NCBI GenBank assembly: GCA_018268355.1
Contig: JAFDWR010000001.1
Coordinates: forward strand, 831,858-895,857
Length of the DNA stretch: 64,000 nucleotides
Direction: 5' to 3'
Origin: Armatimonadota bacterium
Lineage (GTDB): Bacteria > Armatimonadota > Fimbriimonadia > Fimbriimonadales > Fimbriimonadaceae
Part shown: piece by piece, positions 26,170 to 35,017 of the stretch
How positions within the stretch are numbered: position 1 is the stretch's first letter
How the letters are laid out: every line of letters starts with the position of its first letter
Notes under the pieces: model-generated
Database searches by the model: none
What the model saw: the letters and a program-made list of their open reading frames with translations, nothing else
Told to the model about the DNA's origin: nothing
Position numbers and translations under genes: made by a program

Positions 26170-28110
26170 GTGAGCACACCTGCCGTCGCCGAAAAGAAAG
26201 CGCTTAGCCCGTGGATGTACGTCCCGGTGCTGTATTTCATGCAGGCGATGCCGGTGGCCATCGTCCAAGAACTTGCGAGCGTCTTCTTCAAGGACATGGG
26301 GATCGCCAACGCGCCCATTGTCGTTTGGACCTCCCTTATCTCGCTTCCCTGGTCGATGCAGTTCCTCCTCGGTCCGCTCGTTGAACTGAGTTCGACGCGC
26401 CGCCGATGGGTCTTTCAAGCGCAGTTCATCATCGCGATCTGTTTAGGTCTTCTCGCGTTTATCATCCACCTTCCCAACGCCTTCATCTTCTGCTTGTTGG
26501 TGCTGGGGACGATGGCGATCACCTCCGCGCTCTGCAACATCGCGACCGACGGCCTTTATATCCTCGCGATGGATGGGCCAACTCAGGCCAAATTCATTGG
26601 CGTCCAAACCACCTGCTATCGACTCGGGCGACTCTTTTGCGTTGGACTCCTCGTTCTGCTCGTCGGCGTGGCGACTCGGGTCGACAAGATCCCGCTCAAT
26701 GCGCCTCGGGGCGGCTACATCGAGCTAAAGAACAAGGACAAATCGGAGTTTGTCACGAGCGCACGGATCGGCATCCAGAATTCTTCCGGCGGCGCGCTGA
26801 CCGACGACGAAGGTCGCGAGGTGCTCCCCAAGCTGGAAGTCCCCGCCGGGACGATGAAGCTCACGATTCGGGGCACAGGCGAGGTTCTCGCCGATGGCAA
26901 GACCGTCGGTCGAATCGCTTACCTCACCACCAACAACGGTCAAACGCCGAAAGGCGAGATCATTGAGGGCGGCGTTCAACTCGGCTCCACCGACGAGCGG
27001 ACCGCCGAAGCAAAGATCCCGATCATGATGGGCTGGACCTTTGGGATTGCCCTTGCCGCCATTCTGTACTTCGTTGGCTTCTCGACCGCGAGCCGAACCA
27101 CCCCCCACCCCGCCAAAGACGTTCGCCCTGAGGGCGACGAGGCGGCAGAGACCCCGCGCAACATCGCGCGGACCGTCCTTATTGTTTCGGCGGGCGTCAG
27201 CGGCTACTTCTTCCTGAACGCCTTGGTCCGGCTGATTGCGAACACCCTAGGGGACCAGTTCAACCAGAAAGGTTGGCTGCTGCCGAAGGAGAATCTGATC
27301 CTTGGCATGCCGGTCCACGGGAATCCGGCGATGGTGGAGATGATCCAGATGATCGGCTGCCTTGCAGTGCTGGTCACGTCGGTGATCCTCATGCGGCAGC
27401 TTCTCAAAGGCAGCAAGATGGCCGAGGCCCTCGTCTCGTTCACTCGCATCGAGAAATTTTATGCGGTGTTCGGGTTCATCTTGTTCTATCGGTTCGGCGA
27501 AGCGATGGTGAGCCGCCTCACCCCGCTCTTCGTGAAGGACCCGATTGGCAAGGGTGGCCTTGCCCTTTCGAACGCGCAGTTTGGCTTAATCTCCATCGCT
27601 GGCATCGTTGGCATCGTCGCGGGTGGCATCGCCGGTGGCTGGTTCCTCTCCCAGAGGGGTCTCAAGCGAGGCTTCTGGCCGATGGTGATCTGCATGCACT
27701 CGCCGAACCTGCTCTACGTTTATGCAGCCTACGCTCAGCCCTCGAGTATCGCCGTCCTCAACTTCATCCAGTTCGTGGACCAGTTCGGCTATGGCTTTGG
27801 CTATGCGGGCTATTCGGTTTATCTGATGTCGATCGCCAACCGCGGCAATTTCAAAACCGCGCACTACGCAATCGGTACCGGCCTTGGCGCACTCTGCATC
27901 ACGTCGGCGGCGATCATCGGCGGCATCATCCAGTCGAACTACGGCTGGCATGCGTTTTATGTGTCCGCGGTGCTGTTCACGATCCCGGGCACGTTGATCC
28001 TGCTCGTCATCCCGCACGACGACGGCAAGTCGCAGGATGAGGAGCCGCCGGCACCGCCTGAACCGTTCCAGGGCTACCCGCGACCCGAACTCGACGATGG
28101 TCCGGGATAA
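26170..28110 (+). CDS. AmpG-like MFS transporter with an inserted extracytoplasmic domain
   Basis: A 646-residue major facilitator with about 12 helices. The first helices (YVPVLYFMQAMPVAIVQELASVFFKDMG) and the STRRRWVFQAQ loop resemble AmpG/PAT-type permeases, which import muropeptides or related solutes. Unusual is a beta-rich insert at residues 171-285 (26680-27024) in what should be a periplasmic loop (APAGTMKLTIRGTG-like strands). Start codon GTG with TAAGCT seven bases before it. A serine hydrolase gene overlaps its 3' end by 14 nt, consistent with peptidoglycan recycling but not proof. Confidence 0.7.
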   Translation: MSTPAVAEKKALSPWMYVPVLYFMQAMPVAIVQELASVFFKDMGIANAPIVVWTSLISLPWSMQFLLGPLVELSSTRRRWVFQAQFIIAICLGLLAFIIHLPNAFIFCLLVLGTMAITSALCNIATDGLYILAMDGPTQAKFIGVQTTCYRLGRLFCVGLLVLLVGVATRVDKIPLNAPRGGYIELKNKDKSEFVTSARIGIQNSSGGALTDDEGREVLPKLEVPAGTMKLTIRGTGEVLADGKTVGRIAYLTTNNGQTPKGEIIEGGVQLGSTDERTAEAKIPIMMGWTFGIALAAILYFVGFSTASRTTPHPAKDVRPEGDEAAETPRNIARTVLIVSAGVSGYFFLNALVRLIANTLGDQFNQKGWLLPKENLILGMPVHGNPAMVEMIQMIGCLAVLVTSVILMRQLLKGSKMAEALVSFTRIEKFYAVFGFILFYRFGEAMVSRLTPLFVKDPIGKGGLALSNAQFGLISIAGIVGIVAGGIAGGWFLSQRGLKRGFWPMVICMHSPNLLYVYAAYAQPSSIAVLNFIQFVDQFGYGFGYAGYSVYLMSIANRGNFKTAHYAIGTGLGALCITSAAIIGGIIQSNYGWHAFYVSAVLFTIPGTLILLVIPHDDGKSQDEEPPAPPEPFQGYPRPELDDGPG

Positions 28111-29191
28111 AGTCAATCGCGAACTCGCCAAGTGGGTTGCCCGGGGTGCCTTCCCGGGTGCGAGTTGGGCAATTTCGTTGGGTGGCTCGCGCGAATCCGG
28201 GACGGTGGGCTGGACGAGCTATAGCCCGGGTGCCCCAGCGGTCACGCGAGGCACGCTCTATGACCTTGCGAGCGTCAGCAAGGTCGTCGGTCTCACTGCA
28301 GTCTGCATGCGACTGTTTGATCGCGGCGAGCTCAACCTGCAAAGGCCGGTCAGCGAGGTCCTCCCTGCGTTTGGCGTTCACGGCAAGGAGTCGATCACCC
28401 CGCTTGACCTGCTCACCCATCGAAGCGGCTTGATTCCTTTCCGGCGGTATCACCACCGCCTGCGGCGGCGCGAGGCATTGATCCAGACGATCTTCGACGA
28501 GCAGCTCCTCGCCCCCATCGGCGAGAAGACGATGTACTCCGACCTCAGCATGGTCGTGCTGCAGCGAATGGTCGAAACGCTCACCGGGAAATCATTGCAG
28601 GCCCTGTTCGAGGATGAAGTTCGGAGCCCCCTGGGCCTTCGGAGCGTGCAGTTCAACCCGCCGCCGCGCGTTCGGGCGCGGTGCGCGCCGACCGAGCCGG
28701 TGGAACCATGGCGGCGCAGGCTGCGCAAGGACCGGCGTCGCCCCCAGCCAACGTTTGAGACTCATTCGGACGGCACCGACTACACCACCGGCGAGGTCCA
28801 CGACCCGACCGCCCTTTTGCTCCACGGGGTCAGCGGCAATGCGGGCCTCTTCTCGACTGCGGGCGACCTTCTGCCGTTCGGCGAGGCCTTGCTCGGGCCA
28901 GGATGGGTCTCGGAAGCGACGATCAAGACCTTCACGACCCGCTACGACCCATCATCCAGCCGCGCGCTCGGTTGGGACACCCGGTCCGAAGGTGGGTCGC
29001 TCGGAAGGGCTTGGAATGCCACCTCGTTTGGGCACACCGGGTTCACGGGCACGTCGCTTTGGATTGATCCCGTCGCGCGCGCCGTCCTCGTTTTGCTGAC
29101 AAACCGCGTTCATCCTTCAGCCGACAACGGCCAGATTCTCGACGCGAGGCGCGCCTTCCACGAGACAGTTTGGGATGCGTTAAACCCGTAG
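28097..29191 (+). CDS. beta-lactamase-related serine hydrolase
   Basis: A 364-residue member of the class C beta-lactamase/esterase/D,D-peptidase superfamily. The nucleophile motif is SVSK (59-62), the second motif YSDLS (Tyr-x-Asp in place of Tyr-x-Asn), and the third HTGFTG in the position of K-T-G. No signal peptide is seen, so a cytoplasmic hydrolase is likely. The ATG at 28097 gives the family N-terminus; it overlaps the transporter gene by 14 nt, so the pair are probably co-translated. Substrate may be a muropeptide or other ester/amide; not determinable here. Confidence 0.82.
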   Translation: MVRDKVNRELAKWVARGAFPGASWAISLGGSRESGTVGWTSYSPGAPAVTRGTLYDLASVSKVVGLTAVCMRLFDRGELNLQRPVSEVLPAFGVHGKESITPLDLLTHRSGLIPFRRYHHRLRRREALIQTIFDEQLLAPIGEKTMYSDLSMVVLQRMVETLTGKSLQALFEDEVRSPLGLRSVQFNPPPRVRARCAPTEPVEPWRRRLRKDRRRPQPTFETHSDGTDYTTGEVHDPTALLLHGVSGNAGLFSTAGDLLPFGEALLGPGWVSEATIKTFTTRYDPSSSRALGWDTRSEGGSLGRAWNATSFGHTGFTGTSLWIDPVARAVLVLLTNRVHPSADNGQILDARRAFHETVWDALNP

Positions 29192-29455
29192 GTCGACGCG
29201 GCGCGTGAAGTGGCGAACGAAGAAGTTTCGAACGCGGGTCCACCACGGGGTGGGACGCAGTCGCTCGGCGAACGGCGTGTTCAGGAGCTCGGGACACTGG
29301 CCGATCAGCTCGGAAACGTGGGACTCGACAATCTCGGGATCCTGCTCGAAGGCACCATGCCAGCGGCAGACGAAGCATTCGACGTTGCTCGAAGCGTTGA
29401 CCGCACCGCACAGGCAGCACACCTTCAAGTTGTCGGCAGCGACCTTTCGGCTCAT
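29180..29455 (-). CDS. small zinc-ribbon protein
   Basis: A 91-residue protein with one zinc ribbon near the N-terminus (CCLCGAVNASSNVECFVC, two CxxC pairs), followed by a helical segment (IVESHVSELIGQCPELL) and a basic C-terminal helix RVRNFFVRHFTRRVD that could bind nucleic acid or a membrane surface. I chose the ATG at 29455 because GAGGGG lies seven bases upstream; a longer form starting at 29494 lacks a ribosome site. The last 12 bp overlap the serine hydrolase gene. Function unknown. Confidence 0.65.
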   Translation of the reverse strand: MSRKVAADNLKVCCLCGAVNASSNVECFVCRWHGAFEQDPEIVESHVSELIGQCPELLNTPFAERLRPTPWWTRVRNFFVRHFTRRVDLRV

Positions 29456-29618
29456 CCCAAATCCCCTCTTGTTTCCGTTCGCGTTTCTTGTCATCGCAGG
29501 TCCAAAGAATTGAGTCGGATCGTGGTCAGAACTTCCTCACAAAAACCCGTACTCGAAACCTTTGAATCGACTTGAGGGTTTCTTGTTCCGTCGTCCTGGG
29601 ACCGTTCCCGCTGAACCC

Positions 29619-29655
29619 TTGACAAGAAATGTAACACGGGTTACAATGTTTCCAG
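29619..29655 (+). promoter_or_regulatory. mntH promoter with palindromic operator
   Basis: A consensus -35 TTGACA (29619-29624), a 17-bp spacer and a -10 TACAAT (29642-29647) are followed only 8 nt later by the ATG. Within the spacer and -10 lies TGTAAC-ACGG-GTTACA (29630-29645), a perfect 6+4+6 inverted repeat placed to block RNA polymerase. A metal-responsive repressor (MntR/DtxR or Fur type) is the obvious candidate, but the site does not match a consensus I know. Confidence 0.8.
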
Positions 29656-30990
29656 ATGACAGGGCAGCGGATTGGATGGAAGCGATTTTTGAGCTTCGTC
29701 GGCCCCGGGGCGATGGTCAGTGTCGGGTACATGGACCCCGGCAACTGGTCCACCGATCTCGCGGGCGGATCGGTGTTTGGCTACAAACTCCTTTGGGTCA
29801 TCCTCGCCTCCAATTTGATGGCGATCATGCTCCAGGCCCTCTGCGTCCGTCTTGGGCTCGTCACCGGTAAGGACCTCGCCGAGGCTTGCCGCGATTACCT
29901 GAACAAGCCGACCGCGATCTCTCTTTGGGTGCTTTGCGAGCTCGCGATCATCGCTTGTGACATTGCCGAAGTGCTCGGCTCCGCGATCGCGCTGAAGATG
30001 CTCTTTGGCATCCCGCTCGTGGCAGGCGTCCTCATCACGGGGCTGGACGTTCTCCTGCTGCTGGCCCTCACGCGCTACGGCTTCAGGATGCTCGAGGCGG
30101 TCGTCATCACGCTCATCTCGACGATCTTCATCTGCTTCGCAATCAACCTTTGGCTAGCCAAGCCGGATTGGGCAGCAGCAGCGGCGGGGGCAATCACGCC
30201 CTCGATCCCGAACAAAGAGGCGCTTGCGATCACGGTCGGCATCCTCGGCGCGACCGTCATGCCGCACAACCTGTACCTTCACAGCAGCATCGTGAAGAAG
30301 CAGTCCACCGCGGGCTACACGCTGAAAGAGCGCGTCAAACTTGCGACCCTTGATTCCACCCTTTCGCTCGCCCTCGCCTTCTTCGTGAACGCGGCGATCC
30401 TGATCCTTTCGGCGAGCGTTTTTCACGGCGGCGCCGGCGTGAGCGAACTCGAGGACGCCCACCGGCTCCTGGGTCCGGTCCTGGGCGGCGCTTCGGCAAC
30501 CCTCTTCGCGGTTGCGCTGCTCTGCAGCGGCCAGTCGTCGACGATCACCGGCACCTTGGCCGGCCAGATCGTCATGGAGGGCTTCCTCCGGCTGAAGATT
30601 TCGCCCGTCATGCGGCGGTTGATCACGCGCGGACTTGCGATCATTCCCGCGATTGCGATCATCACGATCAGCGGCGGAAAGGACACGAACTTCCTCATCG
30701 TCACCACCCAGATTGTGCTCTCGCTCCAGCTTCCCTTTGCGATCTTGCCGCTCGTGGTCTTCACGTCCTCGCGCAAGAAGATGGGCGAGTTTGCGAGTCC
30801 AAAGTGGCTAGTGGCGGTGGCCTCGGTGATCGCGGCCGTGATCATCGGGCTCAACTTGAACCTGATTTATGGCCTGGATTGGTCGCTTGGGCGGCCGGTG
30901 GCAGTGGTGGTTGGCATCCTGATCGCGTGGACGCTGTGGATCCTCCTACGGGGTCGTAGCAAGGGCGAAGGCGATACACTAGCGGCGTGA
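29656..30990 (+). CDS. mntH: Nramp-family manganese/divalent metal transporter
   Basis: A 444-residue proton-coupled metal importer with 11-12 helices. Both metal-site motifs are canonical: DPGNW (Asp27-Asn30) in helix 1 and the VMPHNLYLHS segment in helix 6 (Met202, His204). This is what is expected for Mn2+/Fe2+ transport, in contrast to the divergent relative at 57463. Expression is probably controlled by the operator directly upstream. The transcript should be leaderless. The stop overlaps the GTG of the CDF exporter gene, giving an import/export pair in one operon. Confidence 0.94.
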   Translation: MTGQRIGWKRFLSFVGPGAMVSVGYMDPGNWSTDLAGGSVFGYKLLWVILASNLMAIMLQALCVRLGLVTGKDLAEACRDYLNKPTAISLWVLCELAIIACDIAEVLGSAIALKMLFGIPLVAGVLITGLDVLLLLALTRYGFRMLEAVVITLISTIFICFAINLWLAKPDWAAAAAGAITPSIPNKEALAITVGILGATVMPHNLYLHSSIVKKQSTAGYTLKERVKLATLDSTLSLALAFFVNAAILILSASVFHGGAGVSELEDAHRLLGPVLGGASATLFAVALLCSGQSSTITGTLAGQIVMEGFLRLKISPVMRRLITRGLAIIPAIAIITISGGKDTNFLIVTTQIVLSLQLPFAILPLVVFTSSRKKMGEFASPKWLVAVASVIAAVIIGLNLNLIYGLDWSLGRPVAVVVGILIAWTLWILLRGRSKGEGDTLAA

Positions 30991-31871
30991 GCCAGGAACG
31001 AGCGAAGCAACGTGCAGCGTCAGTGTCGCTTGGGTTCAACGTCCTCTCGACGTTGATCAAGGTCGTCGCGGCGATTATCACGGGCTCGGTCAGCCTTATG
31101 AGCGAGGCGGCGCACAGCGGGACGGACATTTTTGCCTCGTTTCTCGCCCTCGTCAGCGTGAAGGCGGCGAGCGCTCCGCCCGACGAGGACCACCCTTATG
31201 GTCACGGCAAGATCGAGACCCTTGCTGGTTTTGGCGAAGCGATTTTCCTGCTCATGATCGTTGCTTTCGTCGGCTGGGAGTCGATTCACCGGTTGCTGAA
31301 AGACCCCGAGCCAGTGAGCCAGATTTGGGTCGGCATCGGCGTGATGGCGGTGAGCAGCTTGCTCGCGGCGATTGGCGGGTGGCACGTTGGCTGCGTCGCC
31401 AAGCAGACGCATTCCCCTGCCCTGCTCTCGAACAGCCAGCACCTTTGGGTCGACTGCTGGACCTCCATCGGCGTGCTCGTTGCGCTTCTGATCGTCCACT
31501 TTACGGGTTGGCTTCAAGCCGACGCGGTCCTGGCGATTCTGCTTTCGATTTGGCTTGCCTTCGGGGCCTGGAAGCTCATTCGCTCTGCGTTCCACGACCT
31601 TATCGACCGGCGTCTTCCCGATGAAGAGGTCAGCCAGATCCAGCAGATTCTCGGCGAGTTCCCCGACATGGTGAGCTATCACAAACTGCGGAGCCGCTGG
31701 AGCGGTTCAACGCGCTATGTCGACCTCCACATTGTCGTTCCGAGCGATTGGTCGGTTGTTCGCGCCCATCAGCTCGCCGACGACATCGAGCACCGGATTG
31801 AGGATGCGCTTCCTCCGTCGATCGTCACGATCCACGTCGATCCTTTTGACGATTCAAGCCACGACGCCTAA
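30987..31871 (+). CDS. cation diffusion facilitator (metal efflux)
   Basis: A 294-residue CDF exporter: six membrane helices and a cytosolic C-terminal domain (about 210-294). The helix 2 metal site reads EAAHSGTD and helix 5 HLWVDCWTS, with DEDHPYGHGKIE between helices 2 and 3. The Glu-x-x-His-x-x-x-Asp form in helix 2 differs from the common Asp start, so specificity (Zn, Fe or Mn) is open. It is translationally coupled to mntH through a GTGA overlap, arguing for a role in balancing the same metal. Confidence 0.9.
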   Translation: MSQERAKQRAASVSLGFNVLSTLIKVVAAIITGSVSLMSEAAHSGTDIFASFLALVSVKAASAPPDEDHPYGHGKIETLAGFGEAIFLLMIVAFVGWESIHRLLKDPEPVSQIWVGIGVMAVSSLLAAIGGWHVGCVAKQTHSPALLSNSQHLWVDCWTSIGVLVALLIVHFTGWLQADAVLAILLSIWLAFGAWKLIRSAFHDLIDRRLPDEEVSQIQQILGEFPDMVSYHKLRSRWSGSTRYVDLHIVVPSDWSVVRAHQLADDIEHRIEDALPPSIVTIHVDPFDDSSHDA

Positions 31872-31963
31872 CGTTCCAAGGCTTTGATGAACAAAGGGTG
31901 AACAAAGGGCCCATTCGGGAACGTTTCACCCTGCTCCCTGCGTCTTATTAGGCATAGACAGAA

Positions 31964-31982
31964 ATAGTGTGATTTACACTAT
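31964..31982. promoter_or_regulatory. inverted repeat upstream of the second sigma-factor gene
   Basis: ATAGTGT-GATTT-ACACTAT is a perfect 7-bp inverted repeat with a 5-bp centre, about 28 bp before the ATG. The hexamer TACACT inside it could be the -10 element, which would make it an operator. No regulator gene is adjacent to name. Confidence 0.5.
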
Positions 31983-32010
31983 CGAGTCAAACCAGAGGAG
32001 GTCGACAAAA

Positions 32011-32688
32011 ATGACGGGAACCAGTTCAATCGAGAGGGCATTTAAGAGAAATGAGGGGGAAGCCAGCTTAGCGTATTCCACCTCAAGCAAGACGATGTTG
32101 ACCACCGCACGAATCCTCGAAGGCGAAGAGCTCCAGCGCTTCAACGAACTCATGGAGGCGACCTACAAGAAGGTCTATAACATGGCGTTTCGTCTCAGTG
32201 GAAGCAAGTCTGACGCTGAGGACCTCACCCAGGAGGCCTTTGTCCGTGCCTACAAGAATTTCCACGATTACGAAGGCGACCGCCCGTTCGAAAACTGGAT
32301 CTTCCGCATCGTGACCCGGCTCTTCCTTGACCTGCTCCGCAATCGCCGACGCCGCGTGAAGACGGTCAGCTATGACTCGCCGGTCGCCGTTGACGGCCGG
32401 AGCGACCTCATCGCGGTGGAGCTCGCCGACGACAAGCCGAACCCCGAATCCCTTCTTCTCTCGATGACCTTGGAGGAGGACCTCCAGTCCGTGCTCCAGA
32501 CCCTCACCGAGGAACAGCGGATGCTCATCGAGCTCGCCGACATCGAAGGTGTCCCTTATCAGGAGATCGCCACGATGATGGACAAGCCCGTGGGCACCAT
32601 CCGCAGCCGACTTCACCGCACTCACAAGCTCATTCGCAAGCGACTTGAGCTGATGAAGGCGAGAAAGCCAAGACTTGGCAGTGTGTAA
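32011..32688 (+). CDS. RNA polymerase sigma-70 family factor (ECF, SigW/SigE-like)
   Basis: A 225-residue sigma factor. Region 2 contains YNMAFRLSGSKSDAEDLTQEAFVRAYKNF and FENWIFRIVTRLFLDLLRNRRRR; region 4 is EGVPYQEIATMMDKPVGTIRSRLHRTHKLIRKRL. A 40-residue polar N-terminal extension precedes region 2. The ATG at 32011 has a strong ribosome site (GAGGAGG). It is followed by a terminator, so it is transcribed alone and, unlike typical ECF operons, has no anti-sigma gene directly behind it. Confidence 0.92.
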   Translation: MTGTSSIERAFKRNEGEASLAYSTSSKTMLTTARILEGEELQRFNELMEATYKKVYNMAFRLSGSKSDAEDLTQEAFVRAYKNFHDYEGDRPFENWIFRIVTRLFLDLLRNRRRRVKTVSYDSPVAVDGRSDLIAVELADDKPNPESLLLSMTLEEDLQSVLQTLTEEQRMLIELADIEGVPYQEIATMMDKPVGTIRSRLHRTHKLIRKRLELMKARKPRLGSV

Positions 32689-32711
32689 AGGAAAAAACGA
32701 TCGTTGCAATC

Positions 32712-32739
32712 GGGCGGCCCTTGGGTCGCCCTTTTTTTC
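32712..32739 (+). terminator. terminator behind the ECF sigma gene
   Basis: GGGCGGCCC-TT-GGGTCGCCC stem followed by seven T residues, 24 bp after the sigma-factor stop. Confidence 0.85.
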
Positions 32740-32804
32740 GCCGCTTCCGCCCGAGGCCGCGCCCGCTCGCTGACGCTCGCCCGCCCTCCGGCGGCGAAAC
32801 TCGA

Positions 32805-33071
32805 TTACGCAGCGATCCGCTCGTTTTCAACCACTTCCGGCTCAACTGCCGCGGTCAGATACGGCCGCAGGTCGATGACCTCCGTCTTCGGTGCAGGGCG
32901 AAGGACGCGCCACAGCACAATCCCACCCACCAAGAGGAAGGCGGCCAGCGCGCCGAAGTCTGGCCTGCCGTACGACACCATGCGCGGGCCCGTCACGAGG
33001 ACGAAGGCAATCCCGAGAATCACCGGAAGCGAGCGCATACCTAGTTCTCGGTCGAATCCCGCGTTGGGCAT
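32805..33071 (-). CDS. small membrane protein, unknown
   Basis: An 88-residue protein with two hydrophobic segments (SLPVILGIAFVLVTG and FGALAAFLLVGGIVLW), a short polar hairpin between them and an acidic C-terminal tail. It could start at the ATG at 33071 (MPNAGF) or at 33038 (MRSLPV); neither has a clear ribosome site. The former start is only 9 bp from the divergent peptidase gene's ATG, so the two promoters would interlock. No motif identifies a function. Confidence 0.5.
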   Translation of the reverse strand: MPNAGFDRELGMRSLPVILGIAFVLVTGPRMVSYGRPDFGALAAFLLVGGIVLWRVLRPAPKTEVIDLRPYLTAAVEPEVVENERIAA

Positions 33072-33080
33072 ACTAGCAAA

Positions 33081-34175
33081 ATGCAAGGAAATCGGATTCA
33101 GCGACTCGCCCAAATGATCTCGGACGCGGGGGTGGATGCCTACTTCGCGCGCACGCCGGTCGCGATGGGCTATCTCCACGGTTTCCCCGAAGACGGCCAC
33201 GAGCGGTTCCTGACCCTTGCCGTTCGGGCCAACGGCGACGTTTGCATGATCTGCCCTGCCCTCAGCGCGAATCAGGCCCAACGCGCCGGGATCAAGGACG
33301 TTCGCGCCTGGCGTGACGGCGAGCAGCCGCTGAGCCTCTTTGCAGGGCTCGCCCAAGACTGGGGGCTAAAGTCGGGCGTCCTTGCCGTCGACAACGACCT
33401 GCCCGCCCACATGCTCCTCGGGATGCAAGAGGTCCTACCTGCCGCGCTTTTCAAGCCGGGGGGAGCGTTTCTCGGCGAGATGATGTCACGCAAGGAGTCG
33501 GGCGAGATCGACGCCCTCCGTGCGGCAGGAAAGATCGCCGACGAAGCGTTTGACGAGGTGTATCCCCAGCTTCGCGCCGGAATGACCGAGCGCGAAGTGG
33601 CCCGGATGCTCTTTGGGGCGATGGCAGCACGAGGGGGCAACCCGACGTTCGCGATTGTCGCCACTGGTGCCAACGGTGCGGAGCCTCACCACGAGACCGA
33701 CGACACCAAGCTCGCAACGGGCGACGTTGTGATCCTCGACTTCGGTTGTGAATGGAAGGGCTACCTGAGCGACATCACCCGCGTCGTCGCGATCGGCGAT
33801 CCAGGCGACAAGGCTCGTGAGGTCTACCGGATCGTCCATGCATCCCACTGGGCGGGCCGAACTGCGGCCCAGCCGGGCGTCCCCTGCGAGATGGTGGATC
33901 AGGCCGCGCGCGACGTCATCGAGGCGGCGGGCTATGGCCCTCAGTTCCCCCATCGAACCGGCCACGGCATCGGCCTATTAGGCCACGAAGAGCCCTACAT
34001 CGTTTCTGGGAATCAGACGCCGCTCGCGGCGGGGCATTGCTTCAGCATCGAGCCGGGGATCTATCTTCCCGGCGAATTTGGTGTCCGCATCGAGAATATC
34101 ATCGCGATGCAAAGCGAAGGGCCCGAGTCCATGAATGTGGACCCGAGCCCTGAGCTCCTAGAGGTGCATCCCTAA
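33081..34175 (+). CDS. M24 family Xaa-Pro peptidase
   Basis: A 364-residue cytosolic metallopeptidase of the proline-dipeptidase/aminopeptidase P group. N-terminal creatinase-like domain (about 1-125), then the pita-bread catalytic domain with the five metal ligands in context: VVILDFG (Asp), LSDITR (Asp), HRTGHGIGL (His), CFSIEPGIY (Glu) and RIENII (Glu). CATACT stands six bases before the ATG with no ribosome site. It ends 6 bp from a convergent PEP-CTERM gene. Confidence 0.93.
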   Translation: MQGNRIQRLAQMISDAGVDAYFARTPVAMGYLHGFPEDGHERFLTLAVRANGDVCMICPALSANQAQRAGIKDVRAWRDGEQPLSLFAGLAQDWGLKSGVLAVDNDLPAHMLLGMQEVLPAALFKPGGAFLGEMMSRKESGEIDALRAAGKIADEAFDEVYPQLRAGMTEREVARMLFGAMAARGGNPTFAIVATGANGAEPHHETDDTKLATGDVVILDFGCEWKGYLSDITRVVAIGDPGDKAREVYRIVHASHWAGRTAAQPGVPCEMVDQAARDVIEAAGYGPQFPHRTGHGIGLLGHEEPYIVSGNQTPLAAGHCFSIEPGIYLPGEFGVRIENIIAMQSEGPESMNVDPSPELLEVHP

Positions 34176-34181
34176 AGAGTC

Positions 34182-34928
34182 TTACTTAGCGGCGGCCTTG
34201 CGTCGTCGGATGAGAGCTGCTGCACCGAGGCCAAGGACGGCCATGGTTGCAGGCTCCGGAACCGGCTCGCCACCGCCACCGCGGTTCGAGATGCCGACGA
34301 TACCGAGACCAGCGAGACCAGCGAACGGGATGATGCTGACCCTGTCCTTGCCTCGGGCAAGCTTGTCTCCACCCTTATCCATGGTGACGGTCGGCACGTT
34401 CGGGTCGTTCGGGGTGACTTCAGGAACGAACGCCTCTTGGGTCACCGGGGCAGGCTCAACGGTCAGGGGAGCGACTTCGCTCACCGTCTGGTCGACCGAA
34501 CCGGCGGTCATCGGGACGAGGGTCGTGTCCTTTCCGTCAACAACGGGGTTGCCGCAGAGCCAAACGAGGGCGGGGCTGCCGTCGGGGGCAAAGAACATCT
34601 TGGTCCCCTTCTTGAGCTTGCCAACGTGGGCCTTGACGTAACCGCCATCGGGCACCGAGTAAATCTTGTAAATGCCGTCCGACTGGAGCTTGCCCAGCTT
34701 GAGCGTCGACAGATAGTTCACGACTTCGCTGCTCGACATCGAGAAATGTCGCATGTAGCGGTCCATGACCGATGCGTCGCTCTTGGCCTGATTGACCAGC
34801 TCGGCGGTCGAATAAACCTTCTTGTTAATGAAGGCATTCAAATCGGGACGGCGCTGCTGCGCCATCGATGCGGTGGTAGCGGCAACGGCCACCACGGCCA
34901 CGGTCCATCCTCTCAACTTCAACATCAT
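34182..34928 (-). CDS. PEP-CTERM protein, unknown function
   Basis: A 248-residue exported protein. A signal peptide (MMLKLRGWTVAVVAVAATTASMAQ) is followed by a helical region and a beta-rich middle (YKIYSVPDGGYVKAHVGKLKKGTKMF, then SPALVWLCGNPV), a Pro/Val/Glu linker and a PEP-CTERM tail (VPEPATMAVLGLGAAAL then RRRK). GAGAGGT precedes the ATG. The tail suggests exosortase sorting to the surface; the globular part is not recognised. The tail is nearly identical in style to that of the HAF protein at 18313. Confidence 0.85.
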   Translation of the reverse strand: MMLKLRGWTVAVVAVAATTASMAQQRRPDLNAFINKKVYSTAELVNQAKSDASVMDRYMRHFSMSSSEVVNYLSTLKLGKLQSDGIYKIYSVPDGGYVKAHVGKLKKGTKMFFAPDGSPALVWLCGNPVVDGKDTTLVPMTAGSVDQTVSEVAPLTVEPAPVTQEAFVPEVTPNDPNVPTVTMDKGGDKLARGKDRVSIIPFAGLAGLGIVGISNRGGGGEPVPEPATMAVLGLGAAALIRRRKAAAK

Positions 34929-35017
34929 AGTATTTGCACCTCTCAGACGATGGCTGTCACAAATGGTTCCAGCATCGACAATATCAAGTGGGGCAAAAGG
35001 TGTGCCAAAAGCCGCAT

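Noticed and set aside
30975-30986. TACACT six bases before the GTG of the CDF gene as an internal leaderless promoter
   Set aside because: The GTG overlaps the mntH stop (GTGA), so translation coupling explains the start. The hexamer may be chance, as it is within coding sequence.
18313-34928. Complete PEP-CTERM/exosortase system
   Set aside because: Two substrates with the sorting tail are present but no exosortase gene is in the window, so the system is only partly represented.
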